Source of the DNA: JAEUQQ01 sp963697285
GTDB lineage: Bacteria; Acidobacteriota; Vicinamibacteria; Vicinamibacterales; JAFNAJ01
Length of the DNA stretch: 64,000 bases
Direction: 5' to 3'
Assembly (NCBI GenBank): GCA_963697285.1
Contig: CAVONI010000002.1
Span: 186,001 to 250,000, forward strand
Positions 39,757 through 48,891 of this stretch are shown here, in pieces. Below the pieces are notes generated by a model. It was not told the DNA's origin and did no database searches. It saw only the letters and a program-made list of their open reading frames with translations. How positions within the stretch are numbered: position 1 is the stretch's first letter; each line of letters starts with the position of its first letter. A program made the position numbers and the translations under genes.

Positions 39757-40691
39757 CGGGCGGCGCGTTCGGCGACGTAGCCTTTCCGCGAGCGCACGCG
39801 GTAGCCCTCCGGTTTCGTCTTGACGCGGATCGAGTGGTACTCGCCGTCTGCCCCGTGCGGCGCCACGTAGCCAATCAGGTACTGCTGGTTGAGTTCCTCG
39901 GCGATGCGCTGCGTCGCGCCTGGCAACTCGCTGCTGTCGTGCACGACCTCGGTGTAGCCACCGCTGTCGGTGGTGATGGCGTTGAGCGCGGCGGCGTCGA
40001 CCTTGATGTTGATCCGCTTCGTGTCGGGCGGATCGATGGCCACGGCGTAGACGAACGCATCGGTCCGCCTCAGGCTGCTGCGCAGCGAGCGGAGGTCGAG
40101 ATCGCTCGCCGTGTCGGCCCCGTCGGAAATCAGCACGATTGCTGCGCGCTGGTGGCGGCGGCTCCGGAACTTCTCGAGCGACTCACCGAGCGCGTCGTAG
40201 ACGGCCGTGCCGCCGGTCGGGATGACGCCGTCGAGGGCGTTGCGCAGCGTCGAGGGGACCGAGGTCCACGGCGACACCACGCGCGGCTTGTGGTTGAACA
40301 CCATCAGGAACGCCTCGTCCTCCTCGTTGAGCAACTCCCCGACGAACCGATCGAGCGCGCCGCGTGCATCGTCGATGCGCTTGCCGGTCATGCTGTCACT
40401 GACGTCGAGCACCACGCCGAGGCTGACGGGCACGCGTTGCCCGACGAACTGCGTGATGGGCTGCTCGACGCCGTCGTCGAGCACGACGAAGTCGTCCTTC
40501 GACAGCCCGGGCACGAGCCGCCCTTGCCCATCGGTGACGCTGACCGTGACGGTGATCACGTCGATGGCAGTCCGGTACGAGGGCTTGCGCGGCACCTGGA
40601 GGCCCTCGTCGGGCGCGGCGGGAGGCACCTGGGCGGCGATCGTCGAGCACGCAACGACGACGGCGAAGGCAACGACACTGCGTCGGATCAT
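39753..40691 (-). CDS. VWFA-related Acidobacterial-type exported protein
   Basis: 312 residues with signal peptide 1-20. An N-terminal beta segment (VSVTDGQGRLVPGLSKDDFVVLDDG) leads into a von Willebrand A domain with an intact MIDAS: DVSDSMTG, the TGGTAVYDAL motif and VLISDGADTAS. The C-terminus (IRVKTKPEGYRVRSRKGY) is characteristic of the VWFA-related family that is abundant in Acidobacteria. It may bind metal-dependent protein partners at the cell surface. Co-translated with the permease. Confidence 0.9.
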   Translation of the reverse strand: MIRRSVVAFAVVVACSTIAAQVPPAAPDEGLQVPRKPSYRTAIDVITVTVSVTDGQGRLVPGLSKDDFVVLDDGVEQPITQFVGQRVPVSLGVVLDVSDSMTGKRIDDARGALDRFVGELLNEEDEAFLMVFNHKPRVVSPWTSVPSTLRNALDGVIPTGGTAVYDALGESLEKFRSRRHQRAAIVLISDGADTASDLDLRSLRSSLRRTDAFVYAVAIDPPDTKRINIKVDAAALNAITTDSGGYTEVVHDSSELPGATQRIAEELNQQYLIGYVAPHGADGEYHSIRVKTKPEGYRVRSRKGYVAERAAR

Positions 40692-40803
40692 TTCAGGTAT
40701 CCCACAGCCGAAGAGCGGGCGTAACGATGGCGAACATCTGTCGAAGATCGCCGTTTGATCGTGATCGCCGTATTTTTGCCGAAGAAACAGCGATCCCGCA
40801 TGT

Positions 40804-40809
40804 TATATT
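40804..40809 (+). promoter_or_regulatory. Candidate -10 element upstream of dam
   Basis: TATATT ends 8 nt before GTG 40818, with no Shine-Dalgarno between. It supports the GTG over the longer in-frame start at 40755, which would lie upstream of this promoter. Confidence 0.45.
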
Positions 40810-40817
40810 CCGCGCGC

Positions 40818-41861
40818 GTGTCCATCCCGCGCGAGCGCTCACCAGGCCGTCCAGGACGACCGATCCGACAAGGTCGAAGCCCACGGCGTCGCGACCCTGT
40901 GCCGCTGAGGGCAGACGCTGCCCTCGAGCGCCACGACGACCACCCCAAGCCGTTCCTCAAGTGGGCCGGGGGCAAGCGTCAGCTCCTCCCGGCCATTCGG
41001 CGATTCTACCCCCAGACCTTCGGCGCGTACATCGAGCCGTTCGTCGGATCGGGGGCGGTGTTCTTCGACCTCGCCGCGCAGCAGAGGCTCGGCGGGCGCC
41101 GCATCGTCCTCGCCGACGTGAACCCCGACGTGGTGGGCGTGTTCGGCGCCGTCAGGTCGCACCTGCCCCGGATCCTGGTCGCGCTCGAGCAACTCGCCGA
41201 CGAGCACGCCCGCCTCGGTGCCGCCTGTTACTACGACGTCCGCGACAAGCGCTTCAATCCGCTGCGGGCATCGACCGTGGCCGCGGCGCGCGCCCTGAAC
41301 CGCGAGACGATCAGCTATCCGCCCGAGTTGGCCGCGATGCTGATCTACCTGAATCGCACGGGCTTCAACGGCCTGTTCCGCCTGAACTCGCGAGGGCTCT
41401 TCAACGTGCCGGCCGGCCGCTACGCGAACCCGCGGATCTGCGATCACACGACCCTCGGACTCGCCTCGCGCGTGCTCAAGACCATGAAGGTGGACCTCCG
41501 GTACGAGTCCTTCGAGCGCGTGCTCGAACACGCCTCGAAGGACGATTTCGTCTACTTCGATCCGCCTTACGCCCCGCTGAGCGCCACCTCGAGCTTCACG
41601 TCGTACACCGAGCACGGCTTCGGCGCCGACGACCAGCGCGAACTGCGCGACGTCGTCGTCTCGCTCGCCCGACGCGGGGCACACGTGCTGGCAAGCAACT
41701 CGACCGCGCCGATCATCCGCGAACTCTACACCTCGCCTGACGCAGTCCGTGCCGGCATCCACCTGCACATCGTCCCTGCGAGGCGCGCGATCAACTCCCG
41801 GGCGACAGCCCGGGGGCGGGTCTTCGAGTACCTGATCTCGAACATCGCCCCGCGCGACTGA
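40818..41861 (+). CDS. DNA adenine methylase (Dam, D12 class)
   Basis: 347 residues. SAM-binding motif PFLKWAGGKRQLLPAI and YIEPFVGSGAVFFDLA, then LNRTGFNGLFRLNSRGLFN, and the catalytic DPPY at residues 248-251 followed by SFTSYTEHGFGADDQRELRD. This is the class alpha N6-adenine methyltransferase fold; GATC is the usual target but is not proven here. No restriction endonuclease is next to it, so it appears to be an orphan methylase. Residues 1-40 (Pro/Arg-rich) are not part of the fold. Divergent from the VWA gene by 126 nt. Confidence 0.9.
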   Translation: MSIPRERSPGRPGRPIRQGRSPRRRDPVPLRADAALERHDDHPKPFLKWAGGKRQLLPAIRRFYPQTFGAYIEPFVGSGAVFFDLAAQQRLGGRRIVLADVNPDVVGVFGAVRSHLPRILVALEQLADEHARLGAACYYDVRDKRFNPLRASTVAAARALNRETISYPPELAAMLIYLNRTGFNGLFRLNSRGLFNVPAGRYANPRICDHTTLGLASRVLKTMKVDLRYESFERVLEHASKDDFVYFDPPYAPLSATSSFTSYTEHGFGADDQRELRDVVVSLARRGAHVLASNSTAPIIRELYTSPDAVRAGIHLHIVPARRAINSRATARGRVFEYLISNIAPRD

Positions 41862-41964
41862 TTCGCAGGATCGTCGACGACTCCGGGCCGAACCCGTGCG
41901 ACGATAGCCCCGCTGCTCGCGAGTGACGCAGCGCATCGCCCTTCTTCTCCTTTTCGGAGGCTTC

Positions 41965-43083
41965 ATGCATCCATCGACGAGAACCCGCCTGGCCGCGCGT
42001 GCGTCCGCGGCGTTGGCCGCCCTGCTGATCGGCAGCACGGCACTCGCCCAGGCACCTGCGCCCGCACCCGCAGCACGGCGTCCGAACCCGCGCGCCACCA
42101 TCCCGGTGGACCCCGACCGCGCCAGGCAACTCTATGTGCCGACCGATCCGTCGCTGCAGTCGGTGGGCCGCGACTTCGCGCGCGACGTCGAGGCCAAGGA
42201 AACCGAGGACGCGCGCTACGTCGAGGCCTGCCGCGGCGTGCTGGCGTGCACGAAGGTCACCTATCGCAGCAGGATCGGCGACCTCGACGTGCCGGCGTAT
42301 CTCTTCCAGCCGCTGGTGCCGGGTCCGGCGCGGTCGCGGGCGGCACTGGTCTGGGTGCACGGTGGCGTGCACGGCAACTGGTCGATCGGCATGTTCCCGT
42401 TCGTCAAGGAGGCCGTCGCGCGCGGCTACGTCGTCATTGCGCCCGAGTACCGGGGCAGCACCGGCTACGGCGAGGCCCACCACCTGGCGATCGACTACGG
42501 CGGCTACGAGGTGGACGACGTGTTGACGGCCGTCGACTACCTGAAGACGCTGCCGCACGTCGACCCTGCACGCATCGGCATCATGGGGTGGAGCCACGGC
42601 GGCTACATCGCCCTGCTCTCGGTCTTCCGCGACGCGCACCCCTTTGCGTCGGCGGCCGCGATGGTGCCGGTGACGAACCTCGTTTTCAGGCTGTCGTACA
42701 AAGGGCCCAGCTACCAATGGGACTTCGCGACGCAGAAGCGCATCGGTGGCCTGCCGTTCGAGAAGCCCGACATCTACATCGAGCGCTCGCCGCTGTACCA
42801 CGTCGACAAGCTGGCCGTGCCCCTGCTCGTGCACGTGGCGACCAACGACACCGACGTGAACTTCGTCGAAGACCAGCAGATCGTCGATGCGCTGCGCTCG
42901 CGCAAGCCCCACCTCGCCGAGACGAAGATCTACGTGGACCCGCCGGTCGGGGCCGCCGGGGGCGGCCATACGTTCAACCGCCGTGTCGACCTGAAGACGC
43001 TCGAGCGGCAGGACACGCCGGAGCAAGTTGATTCGTGGAACCGCGTGTGGACGTTCTTCGAGTGGACGTTGCGGCCGCGGTAG
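41965..43083 (+). CDS. Exported S9-family alpha/beta hydrolase (prolyl oligopeptidase-like)
   Basis: 372 residues. Signal peptide 1-29 (TALAQA), then an alpha/beta-hydrolase domain without the beta-propeller of full-size oligopeptidases. Catalytic Ser S210 is in MGWSHGGYIA, Asp in VATNDTDVNF and His in GGGHTFNRR; the oxyanion segment is VWVHGGVHGNW. A GGAGG Shine-Dalgarno lies 5 nt before ATG 41965, preferable to the in-frame GTG at 41923. Substrate uncertain: a dipeptidyl peptidase or esterase activity are both possible. Confidence 0.85.
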   Translation: MHPSTRTRLAARASAALAALLIGSTALAQAPAPAPAARRPNPRATIPVDPDRARQLYVPTDPSLQSVGRDFARDVEAKETEDARYVEACRGVLACTKVTYRSRIGDLDVPAYLFQPLVPGPARSRAALVWVHGGVHGNWSIGMFPFVKEAVARGYVVIAPEYRGSTGYGEAHHLAIDYGGYEVDDVLTAVDYLKTLPHVDPARIGIMGWSHGGYIALLSVFRDAHPFASAAAMVPVTNLVFRLSYKGPSYQWDFATQKRIGGLPFEKPDIYIERSPLYHVDKLAVPLLVHVATNDTDVNFVEDQQIVDALRSRKPHLAETKIYVDPPVGAAGGGHTFNRRVDLKTLERQDTPEQVDSWNRVWTFFEWTLRPR

Positions 43084-43243
43084 GTCGATCGAGGCGGCAA
43101 GGCCGGGCCGGCGCCCCTGAGGCGGCGGGTGGTGCCGGCGCGTCACCTCTTGCACCCGGAGGGCGAATGCGGGTGTAAACTACGCAGGTTGTCTGCTGGG
43201 CCGCTTCAGTGGCGGCTCGACTCCCGCCTCTGGAGGTTCCCTC

Positions 43244-44221
43244 ATGCTGCGCATCAACCCGGTGCGGCGTCCCCTCGCCCTCATCGCCGCCCTCGCCCTC
43301 TTCTGCTCCGTTGCCCCTGCTCTCGCCCAGAGCACCGGAGCGATCAAAGGCAAGGTCGTCGACGTCAAGGGCGAGCCTGTCGTGGACGCCAAGATCACGA
43401 TCGAATTCAAGGACGGCATGGCTCGCAAGTTCGAGACCAAGTCGAACAAGAAGGGCGAGTACTTCCAGATTGGCATCCAGCCTGGAAACTACGCCGTGAC
43501 GGCCACCAAGGAAGGCGTGGGCACGCAGGCATTCGACGTGCGCGTCCGCCTTGGCAACCCGATGGAAGTCAACTTCCAGCTCGCGCCGGCGGCGCCGGGC
43601 GGCGGTCAGATGTCGAAGGAAGACGTCGAGCTTCGCGCCCTGACGACCGACGGGATCGCGGCCCTCAACGCCCAGGAATGGGACAAGGCGTTGCCGCTGT
43701 TCCAGAAGGCGCTCACGCTGCGTCCCGACTGCTTCCCCTGCCAGCTGGGCGTGGGTGAGAGCTACCGCGGCAAGGGCGACTACGAGAATGCCGAAGCCTC
43801 GATGAAGAAGGCGATGGAGATGAAGCCCGACGCGCCGGAGCCCTACCGCGTGCTGCGCGACATCTACAACAACCAGAAGAAGTTCGACGAAGCGGCCAAC
43901 ATGGCTGCCGAGGCCACGAAGCGCACGCCAGCCGGGGGTACCGGGGGCACGGGCGCCAGCGCCGCCGACCTGTACAACCAGGCGGTGACCTACTGGAACG
44001 CCAACAAGTACGCCGAAGCCAAGACTGCGCTGACGCAGGCCCTCGAGGCTGACCCGAACCACGCCGAGGCGCACTTCCTCCTCGGGACGGCCAACCTCAA
44101 CGCCGGCGAACTCAAGGAAGCCCTCGCGCACTTCGAGGCCTACATGAAGGTCGCGCCGACGGGGCCGAAGGCCAAGGAAGCCGAGATGTTCGTCACGCAA
44201 CTGAAGACCATGGTGAAGTGA
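43244..44221 (+). CDS. Exported protein with carboxypeptidase-regulatory-like domain and TPR repeats
   Basis: 325 residues. Signal peptide 1-28, a CarboxypepD_reg-like beta-sandwich (STGAIKGKVVDVKGEPVVDAKITIEF) at 30-120, then TPR repeats: two or three units at 140-220 (ALNAQEWDKALPLFQKALTLRPD, GKGDYENAEASMKKAMEMKPD) and two more at 240-320 after a Gly/Thr linker. It probably scaffolds protein complexes in the periplasm. GGAGG precedes ATG 43244 by 8 nt. Its GTG-TGA junction with yggS (44218) indicates co-translation. Confidence 0.87.
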   Translation: MLRINPVRRPLALIAALALFCSVAPALAQSTGAIKGKVVDVKGEPVVDAKITIEFKDGMARKFETKSNKKGEYFQIGIQPGNYAVTATKEGVGTQAFDVRVRLGNPMEVNFQLAPAAPGGGQMSKEDVELRALTTDGIAALNAQEWDKALPLFQKALTLRPDCFPCQLGVGESYRGKGDYENAEASMKKAMEMKPDAPEPYRVLRDIYNNQKKFDEAANMAAEATKRTPAGGTGGTGASAADLYNQAVTYWNANKYAEAKTALTQALEADPNHAEAHFLLGTANLNAGELKEALAHFEAYMKVAPTGPKAKEAEMFVTQLKTMVK

Positions 44222-44931
44222 CGGGACCAGACCTCCTCACAGCAGCCATCGCCGAGCGATTGGCGGCGGTGCGCGCGCAGATTGCGCGCGCCGCCGCCAG
44301 GGCCGGCCGTCCCGCCTCATCAGTCCGACTCATTGCGGTTTCCAAGACGTTCGACGCCGACCACGTCAGGGCCGCCCACGCGGCCGGGCAGCGGGCCTTT
44401 GGCGAGAACCGCATCCAGGAAGCCCTGCAGAAGATCGCGAGTACGACCGAACTTCCTCTCGAGTGGCATTTGATCGGCCACCTGCAATCGAACAAAGCGC
44501 GAAAGGCTGTCGGCACGTTTACGCTGATCCACTCGGTCGACAGCCTCGGGTTGCTCGAGAAGATCGCTGCCGCCGCAGCGGAACAGCAGATTGTCCAGCG
44601 CGTGCTGTTGCAGGTGGACCTGGCCGGTGAGACGACGAAGTTCGGTGCACCGGTCAACGAAGTGCGTGACATGCTGCGCGCGTCGGCCGACCATCGGCAC
44701 GTCCAGGTCGATGGGCTCATGATCGTGCCGCCGCTGTGCGAGGATCCCGAGGACGCCCGGCCGTGGTTCGCACAGCTCCGCCGGTGGCGCGACACGTTCG
44801 TCGCCGAGGGCCTCACGGCCTCGCCCCTGCATGAGCTGTCGATGGGGATGAGCCACGATGTCGAGGTGGCCATTGCCGAGGGGGCGACGCTGGTTCGGGT
44901 AGGATCGTCGATCTTCGGTTCGCGCACGTAA
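44218..44931 (+). CDS. yggS: PLP homeostasis protein, YggS/PROSC family
   Basis: 237-residue PLP-binding protein, a fold-III TIM barrel without catalytic domain partner, that controls vitamin B6 levels. Signatures are VRLIAVSKTFDADHV with the PLP lysine, FGENRIQEALQKI, EWHLIGHLQSNKARKAV and ELSMGMSHDVEVAIAEGATLVRVGSSIFG. The GTG start overlaps the TGA of the TPR gene. In many genomes YggS sits with divisome genes; here divIVA follows. Confidence 0.95.
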   Translation: MTGPDLLTAAIAERLAAVRAQIARAAARAGRPASSVRLIAVSKTFDADHVRAAHAAGQRAFGENRIQEALQKIASTTELPLEWHLIGHLQSNKARKAVGTFTLIHSVDSLGLLEKIAAAAAEQQIVQRVLLQVDLAGETTKFGAPVNEVRDMLRASADHRHVQVDGLMIVPPLCEDPEDARPWFAQLRRWRDTFVAEGLTASPLHELSMGMSHDVEVAIAEGATLVRVGSSIFGSRT

Positions 44932-45024
44932 GAGGAAGCTTGGATTCGCTCCCCGGCGTATCACGTCGCCCCAGATCCGCAGCACGCTGACGCCGCGCGC
45001 GCCGCCCCAAGGAGTCGTCTTGCC

Positions 45025-45600
45025 ATGAAAGTCACGCCGCTCGACCTGCGACAGACCCAGTTCGGCACCTCGTTGCGCGGGTACGACAAGACCGAGGTCC
45101 GGGCGCTCCTCGCCGACGGTGCCGACGAGTTCGAGAACGCCCTGCGCGAGGTCGATCGCCTGAAGCAGGATCTGCAGCGGGCCGAGAGCTCGCTGGCCGA
45201 GCACCGCGACCGCGAGGTGAACCTGCGCAACACGTTGCTCACCGCCCAGCGGCTCGCCGACCAGATCAAGGAGAGCGCCGAGCAGGAGGCCCGGATGATC
45301 ATCCGCGAGGCCGAGGGCCGCTCAGACCTGCTGCTGCAGAAGACGCAGGCACGCCTGTCTGAGGTCGAACGCGAGATCACCGAGTTGAAACTGCGGCGGC
45401 GCGACGTCGAGGCGTCGCTCGAAGCGTCGATTTCGGCGCTCAACAACGCCCTCGATTTCATCCGCGCCAAGGACCAGAGCGATCGCGACGAGAGGCTGTT
45501 GCTCCACCGGCCACGTCCGACCAGCGAGGCGAGCCGCTCGGCACTCCTCGAAGACCAGCTCGACGAGGACCAGGACGAGCGCTCCCGCGGCGCCGTGTAG
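45025..45600 (+). CDS. DivIVA-domain coiled-coil protein
   Basis: 191 residues. The N-terminal DivIVA motif (MKVTPLDLRQTQFGTSLRGYDKTEVRALLADGADEFE) is followed by coiled coils from about 30 to 155 (heptad-rich Leu/Glu/Lys/Arg) and an acidic tail (DEDQDERS). DivIVA-type proteins sense membrane curvature and recruit pole or septum proteins. Position between yggS and yggU matches the division-linked gene order seen elsewhere. Start ATG 45025. Confidence 0.9.
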   Translation: MKVTPLDLRQTQFGTSLRGYDKTEVRALLADGADEFENALREVDRLKQDLQRAESSLAEHRDREVNLRNTLLTAQRLADQIKESAEQEARMIIREAEGRSDLLLQKTQARLSEVEREITELKLRRRDVEASLEASISALNNALDFIRAKDQSDRDERLLLHRPRPTSEASRSALLEDQLDEDQDERSRGAV

Positions 45601-45606
45601 GCGTCC

Positions 45607-45900
45607 GTGCCCTGGGTGCGTGCGCACGCGAACGGCGTCAGGATCGACGTGCGGGTCATCCCGCGCGCGAGCCGGACCCACGTCGCCGGGGAACGCGACG
45701 GCGCACTGCTCATCCGCCTCGCCGCCCCGCCCGTCGACGGTGCCGCCAACGAGGCCCTGGTCGCGTTCCTGGCGAAGGCGCTCGCTGTGCCCCGCCGCAG
45801 CGTCACCCTGGTGCGTGGCGAGACCGCCCGTGCCAAGACGCTCGACGTCGCCGGCGTCAGCGACGCGACGGCTCGTCAGCGCCTCGCCGTCACGCCATGA
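45607..45900 (+). CDS. DUF167/YggU-family protein
   Basis: 97 residues covering the whole DUF167 fold: IDVRVIPRASRTHVAGERDGALLIRLAAPPVDGAANEALVAFLAKALAV, then VTLVRGETARAKTLDVAGV. Function is unknown in the family. Its GTG start is 6 nt after the divIVA stop, and its TGA overlaps the ATG of hutI by 4 nt, so it is an operon member. Confidence 0.93.
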   Translation: MPWVRAHANGVRIDVRVIPRASRTHVAGERDGALLIRLAAPPVDGAANEALVAFLAKALAVPRRSVTLVRGETARAKTLDVAGVSDATARQRLAVTP

Positions 45901-47147
45901 CCACCCTCATCCTGAACGCGACCCACCTGCTCACGCCACGCGGCACGACGCCGCTCGCCGGCGTGCGTCAGCGCGAGATCGAACGGATCGAACGGCCCGC
46001 GATCGCGGCACGCGGCGGCCGCATTGTCTACGTCGGGCCACAGCGGAACCTGCGCGACCACGTTGACACGGCCGACGCAGACGACATCATCGACGCCACG
46101 GGCTGCACCCTCGTCCCCGGCTTCGTGGATCCGCACACGCATGCCGTCTGGGCGGGTGACCGGCGCGACGAGCTCGAGCGCCGCCTGGCCGGTGCCACGT
46201 ACGCCGAGATCGCGGCCACGGGCGGCGGCATCGTGGGCACCGTCGGTGCCACACGTGGCGCCACCGAAGAGGCGCTCGTGAGCCAGGCGCTGCCACGCCT
46301 CCGCGAGATGGCGCGGTGTGGGACGACCACCTGCGAGATCAAGAGCGGCTACGGACTCGACACCGAGACCGAGTTGCGGATGCTGCGGGTGGTCAGGCAC
46401 CTGCAGCAGCGCCAGCCGATCGACATCGCCTCGACGTTCATGGGCGCGCACGAAGTCCCCGTCGAATGGCGCCACGATCGTGCGCGCTACGTGTCGATCG
46501 TGACCGACGAGATGCTGCCGCGCGTGGCGGCCGAGTCACTGGCCGAGTGGATCGACGTGTTCTGCGAGGACGGTGTCTTCACGCCCGACGAATCGGCGGC
46601 CATCCTGCGCGCCGGGATCGCCCGTGGGCTGAAGGCTCGCATCCACGCCGACGAACTGGCCTCGAGCGGCGGTTCGGTCGTCGCGCAGCGGGTCGGGGCG
46701 TGCTCGGCTGACCACCTCGTGCACGTCGACCAGCGCGGGATCGAGGCGCTGCGCGACGGCGGCGTCATCGCGACGCTGCTGCCCATTGCGGCGTTCTACC
46801 TGAAGCTGGGACGCTTCGCGCCGGCGCGCGACCTGATCGCCGCCGGTGTGCCCGTCGCCCTCGCCACCGACCTCAATCCGGGGGGCGGGTTCTCGCCCTC
46901 GATGCCCTTCGCGATGACCCTGGCCTGTTTCGGCATGGCGATGACGGCCGACGAAGCGCTGGTCGCGGCGACATTGAACGCCGCGTGTGCCCTCGGTCGG
47001 GGCACCACCGTGGGCACCCTGGAACCGGGTAAACTCTGCGACGTCGTGCTCGTGCGTGGCACGCTGATCGATGTCCTGCGGGTGGGCGTCGAGGCGGTTG
47101 CGACGGTCGTGAAGCGCGGACGGATCGTTTCCCCCCTTGTGAGCTGA
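45897..47147 (+). CDS. hutI: Imidazolonepropionase HutI
   Basis: 416-residue amidohydrolase that opens imidazolonepropionate in histidine breakdown. Metal-binding VPGFVDPHTHAVWAGDRRDE, ATGGGIVGTVGATR, TTTCEIKSGYGLD, GAHEVP, ARIHADEL, SADHLVHVD and ALATDLNPGGGF match HutI closely. Overlaps the DUF167 gene by 4 nt. The histidase and urocanase genes are not in this window; the neighbouring cyclodeaminase acts on the one-carbon product of the pathway. Confidence 0.95.
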   Translation: MTTLILNATHLLTPRGTTPLAGVRQREIERIERPAIAARGGRIVYVGPQRNLRDHVDTADADDIIDATGCTLVPGFVDPHTHAVWAGDRRDELERRLAGATYAEIAATGGGIVGTVGATRGATEEALVSQALPRLREMARCGTTTCEIKSGYGLDTETELRMLRVVRHLQQRQPIDIASTFMGAHEVPVEWRHDRARYVSIVTDEMLPRVAAESLAEWIDVFCEDGVFTPDESAAILRAGIARGLKARIHADELASSGGSVVAQRVGACSADHLVHVDQRGIEALRDGGVIATLLPIAAFYLKLGRFAPARDLIAAGVPVALATDLNPGGGFSPSMPFAMTLACFGMAMTADEALVAATLNAACALGRGTTVGTLEPGKLCDVVLVRGTLIDVLRVGVEAVATVVKRGRIVSPLVS

Positions 47148-47151
47148 ACCC

Positions 47152-47772
47152 ATGTCCCTGCTCGATATGTCTGGCCGTGATCTGCTGGCGGCCTTCTCGT
47201 CTGAGGCCCCGACACCTGGAGGCGGGTCGGCAGCGGCCTATGCCGCCGCGATGGGGACCTCGCTCCTCGTGATGGTGTCGCACCTCAGGAAGTCGCGTCA
47301 CAACACCGACGAAGAGCGCGGCGTGCTCCGCGACGCGGGCGCCCGGCTGCTCGCGTTACGCGACGAGCTCGCACCGCTGACCGACGAGGACGCGTCGGCG
47401 TTCGATGCGGTGATGGCCGCCTTCAGGCTGCCGAAAGGGTCCGACGATGAGAAGGCCGCGCGGGCCGACGCCATCCAGGGTGCAACCCTGCGGGCAACGC
47501 TGGCGCCCCTGCGCGTGATGCAGTTGTCGACCGACGCCCTGATGCTCGCGCTGACCGTCGCGCGTTTCGGCAACCGGAACGCCGCCAGCGACGTGCATGT
47601 CGGCGTGTCGCTGTTGCTGGCGGCCGTTGGCGGCGCGAACGAGAACGTCGAGATCAACCTGGCGTCGCTGGCCGACGAGGGCCGCCGCCTGAGCCTGCGC
47701 GAAGACGCCTCGACGCTGCGCACGCGGGCAGCGCAGGCCGCCAGCCAGGCCAAGGCCGCCCTGCGGGAGTGA
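47152..47772 (+). CDS. Formimidoyl-tetrahydrofolate cyclodeaminase
   Basis: 206-residue helical enzyme of the FTCD C-terminal (FchA) type: SSEAPTPGGGSAAAYAAAMGTSLLVMVSHL, DEDASAFDAVMAAFRLPK and GNRNAASDVHVGVSLLLAAV. It converts 5-formimino-THF to methenyl-THF and ammonia, linking histidine degradation (HutI just upstream, 4 nt apart) to the folate pool. The 5-formimino transferase domain that partners it in mammals is not fused here. Confidence 0.92.
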   Translation: MSLLDMSGRDLLAAFSSEAPTPGGGSAAAYAAAMGTSLLVMVSHLRKSRHNTDEERGVLRDAGARLLALRDELAPLTDEDASAFDAVMAAFRLPKGSDDEKAARADAIQGATLRATLAPLRVMQLSTDALMLALTVARFGNRNAASDVHVGVSLLLAAVGGANENVEINLASLADEGRRLSLREDASTLRTRAAQAASQAKAALRE

Positions 47773-47784
47773 GCCCGGCGGAGC

Positions 47785-48125
47785 CTAGATCGCTGTATCG
47801 AGGGGGGACCCCCTCGACGGCGATCACGAACTCGTGCGGCTTGAAGCGATTGGGAAACCACTCGAAGCGCGCCATGTAACGCGCGTTCACCGTCGTGACG
47901 TTCCCCCGCCTGGCCACGGTGAGCTCGTCGAACGTGATGTCCATGTTGCGGGCGATCGTCTCGATCCGTTCGCGCAATCTGCGCGTCAGACTTCTTCCCG
48001 GCGAACTTGGCGGTCTCGGAGATCTGGTCGCTGAGGACGACGTACGACCAGTACACGGGCACGCATTTGACGCCCGCGTGCACGAGCAACAGCACCAGCG
48101 CAAGCTTGATTGCAGCCCGAATCAT
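47785..48125 (-). CDS. Small membrane protein, DUF4845-like, two frameshifts
   Basis: About 112 residues after removing two extra bases. N-terminus MIRAAIKLALVLLLVHAGVK is a membrane helix, followed by WSYVVLSDQISETAKFAGKKS, then (next frame) ERIETIARNMDITFDELTVARRGNVTTVNARYMARFEWFPNRFKPHEFVIAVEGVP. The second break is at a G/C run near 47800, and the repaired end reads LDTAI then TAG at 47785. Family call rests on size, topology and position after lepA-lepB, which is where DUF4845 genes usually lie. Function unknown. Confidence 0.6.
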
Positions 48126-48151
48126 CGCACTCTCCGTCAGCGCCCCGGTGG

Positions 48152-48848
48152 TCAGCGGATCTGGTGCAGCAGCCGGTTCCAGCGCGTCCGTGCGAACACA
48201 TTGGCACCCGCCGCCGTGCCCTCGCTGTCGTACAGACCAGTACACGACGAGGGCCTTGCCTTTCACGTAGGGAGCCGGGAGGAAGCCCCAATAGCGGCTG
48301 TCCTGGGAGTTGTCGCGATTATCGCCCATCATGAAGAAGTGGCCGGGCGGAATCGTCACCGGGCCGTACGCCACCTTCACGTCGCCCGCCGTGAACTCGT
48401 GGGCGTTCGCCGTGCCGGGCGGCTCGAGGAAGTGCACGTACGGTTCGTCGAGCATCGTGCCGTTGATGTAGACGCGCTTGTCGCGCAGCTCGAGGGTCTC
48501 GCCGGGCAGGCCGATGACGCGCTTGATGAAGTCGCGCTCCGGGTCCTCGGGGTACTTGAAGACCACGATCTCTCCGCGCCGCACGTCGGTGATGGGCAGC
48601 AGGGCCCGCTCGAGCGCGGTGGCCGTCGGCGCGAACACGAACTTGTTCACCAGCAGGTGATCGCCGATGAGCAGGTTGTTCTCCATCGATCCCGTCGGGA
48701 TCTTGAAGGCCTGCACGACCCACGTGCGCACGAACAACGCCAGGATCACGGCCACCACGATCGACTCGAAGTACTCGCGCGTGTTGCTCTTCCTGAATCC
48801 GCCGTGGACGGCGGCGGGCGCGGGGGGGGTGGATGCGGGCTTGGCCAT
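48152..48848 (-). CDS. lepB: Signal peptidase I, one frameshift near 48231
   Basis: Membrane-bound S26 peptidase that removes signal peptides. The membrane anchor (ESIVVAVILALFVRTWVV) is followed by the catalytic Ser in KIPTGSMENNL and the catalytic Lys in DFIKRVIGLPGE; GDNRDNSQDSRYWGFLP is the third box. The frame breaks after VVYWS. Removing one T near 48231 gives YWSYDSEGTAAGANVF and ends at TGA 48152, for 231 residues and the basic C-terminus expected of LepB. Lies 43 nt downstream of lepA. Start ATG 48848. Confidence 0.92.
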
Positions 48849-48891
48849 GGGTCGTGTCTCTCTCGTCTCGGGTCGCATCGAGCGGCGTCGC

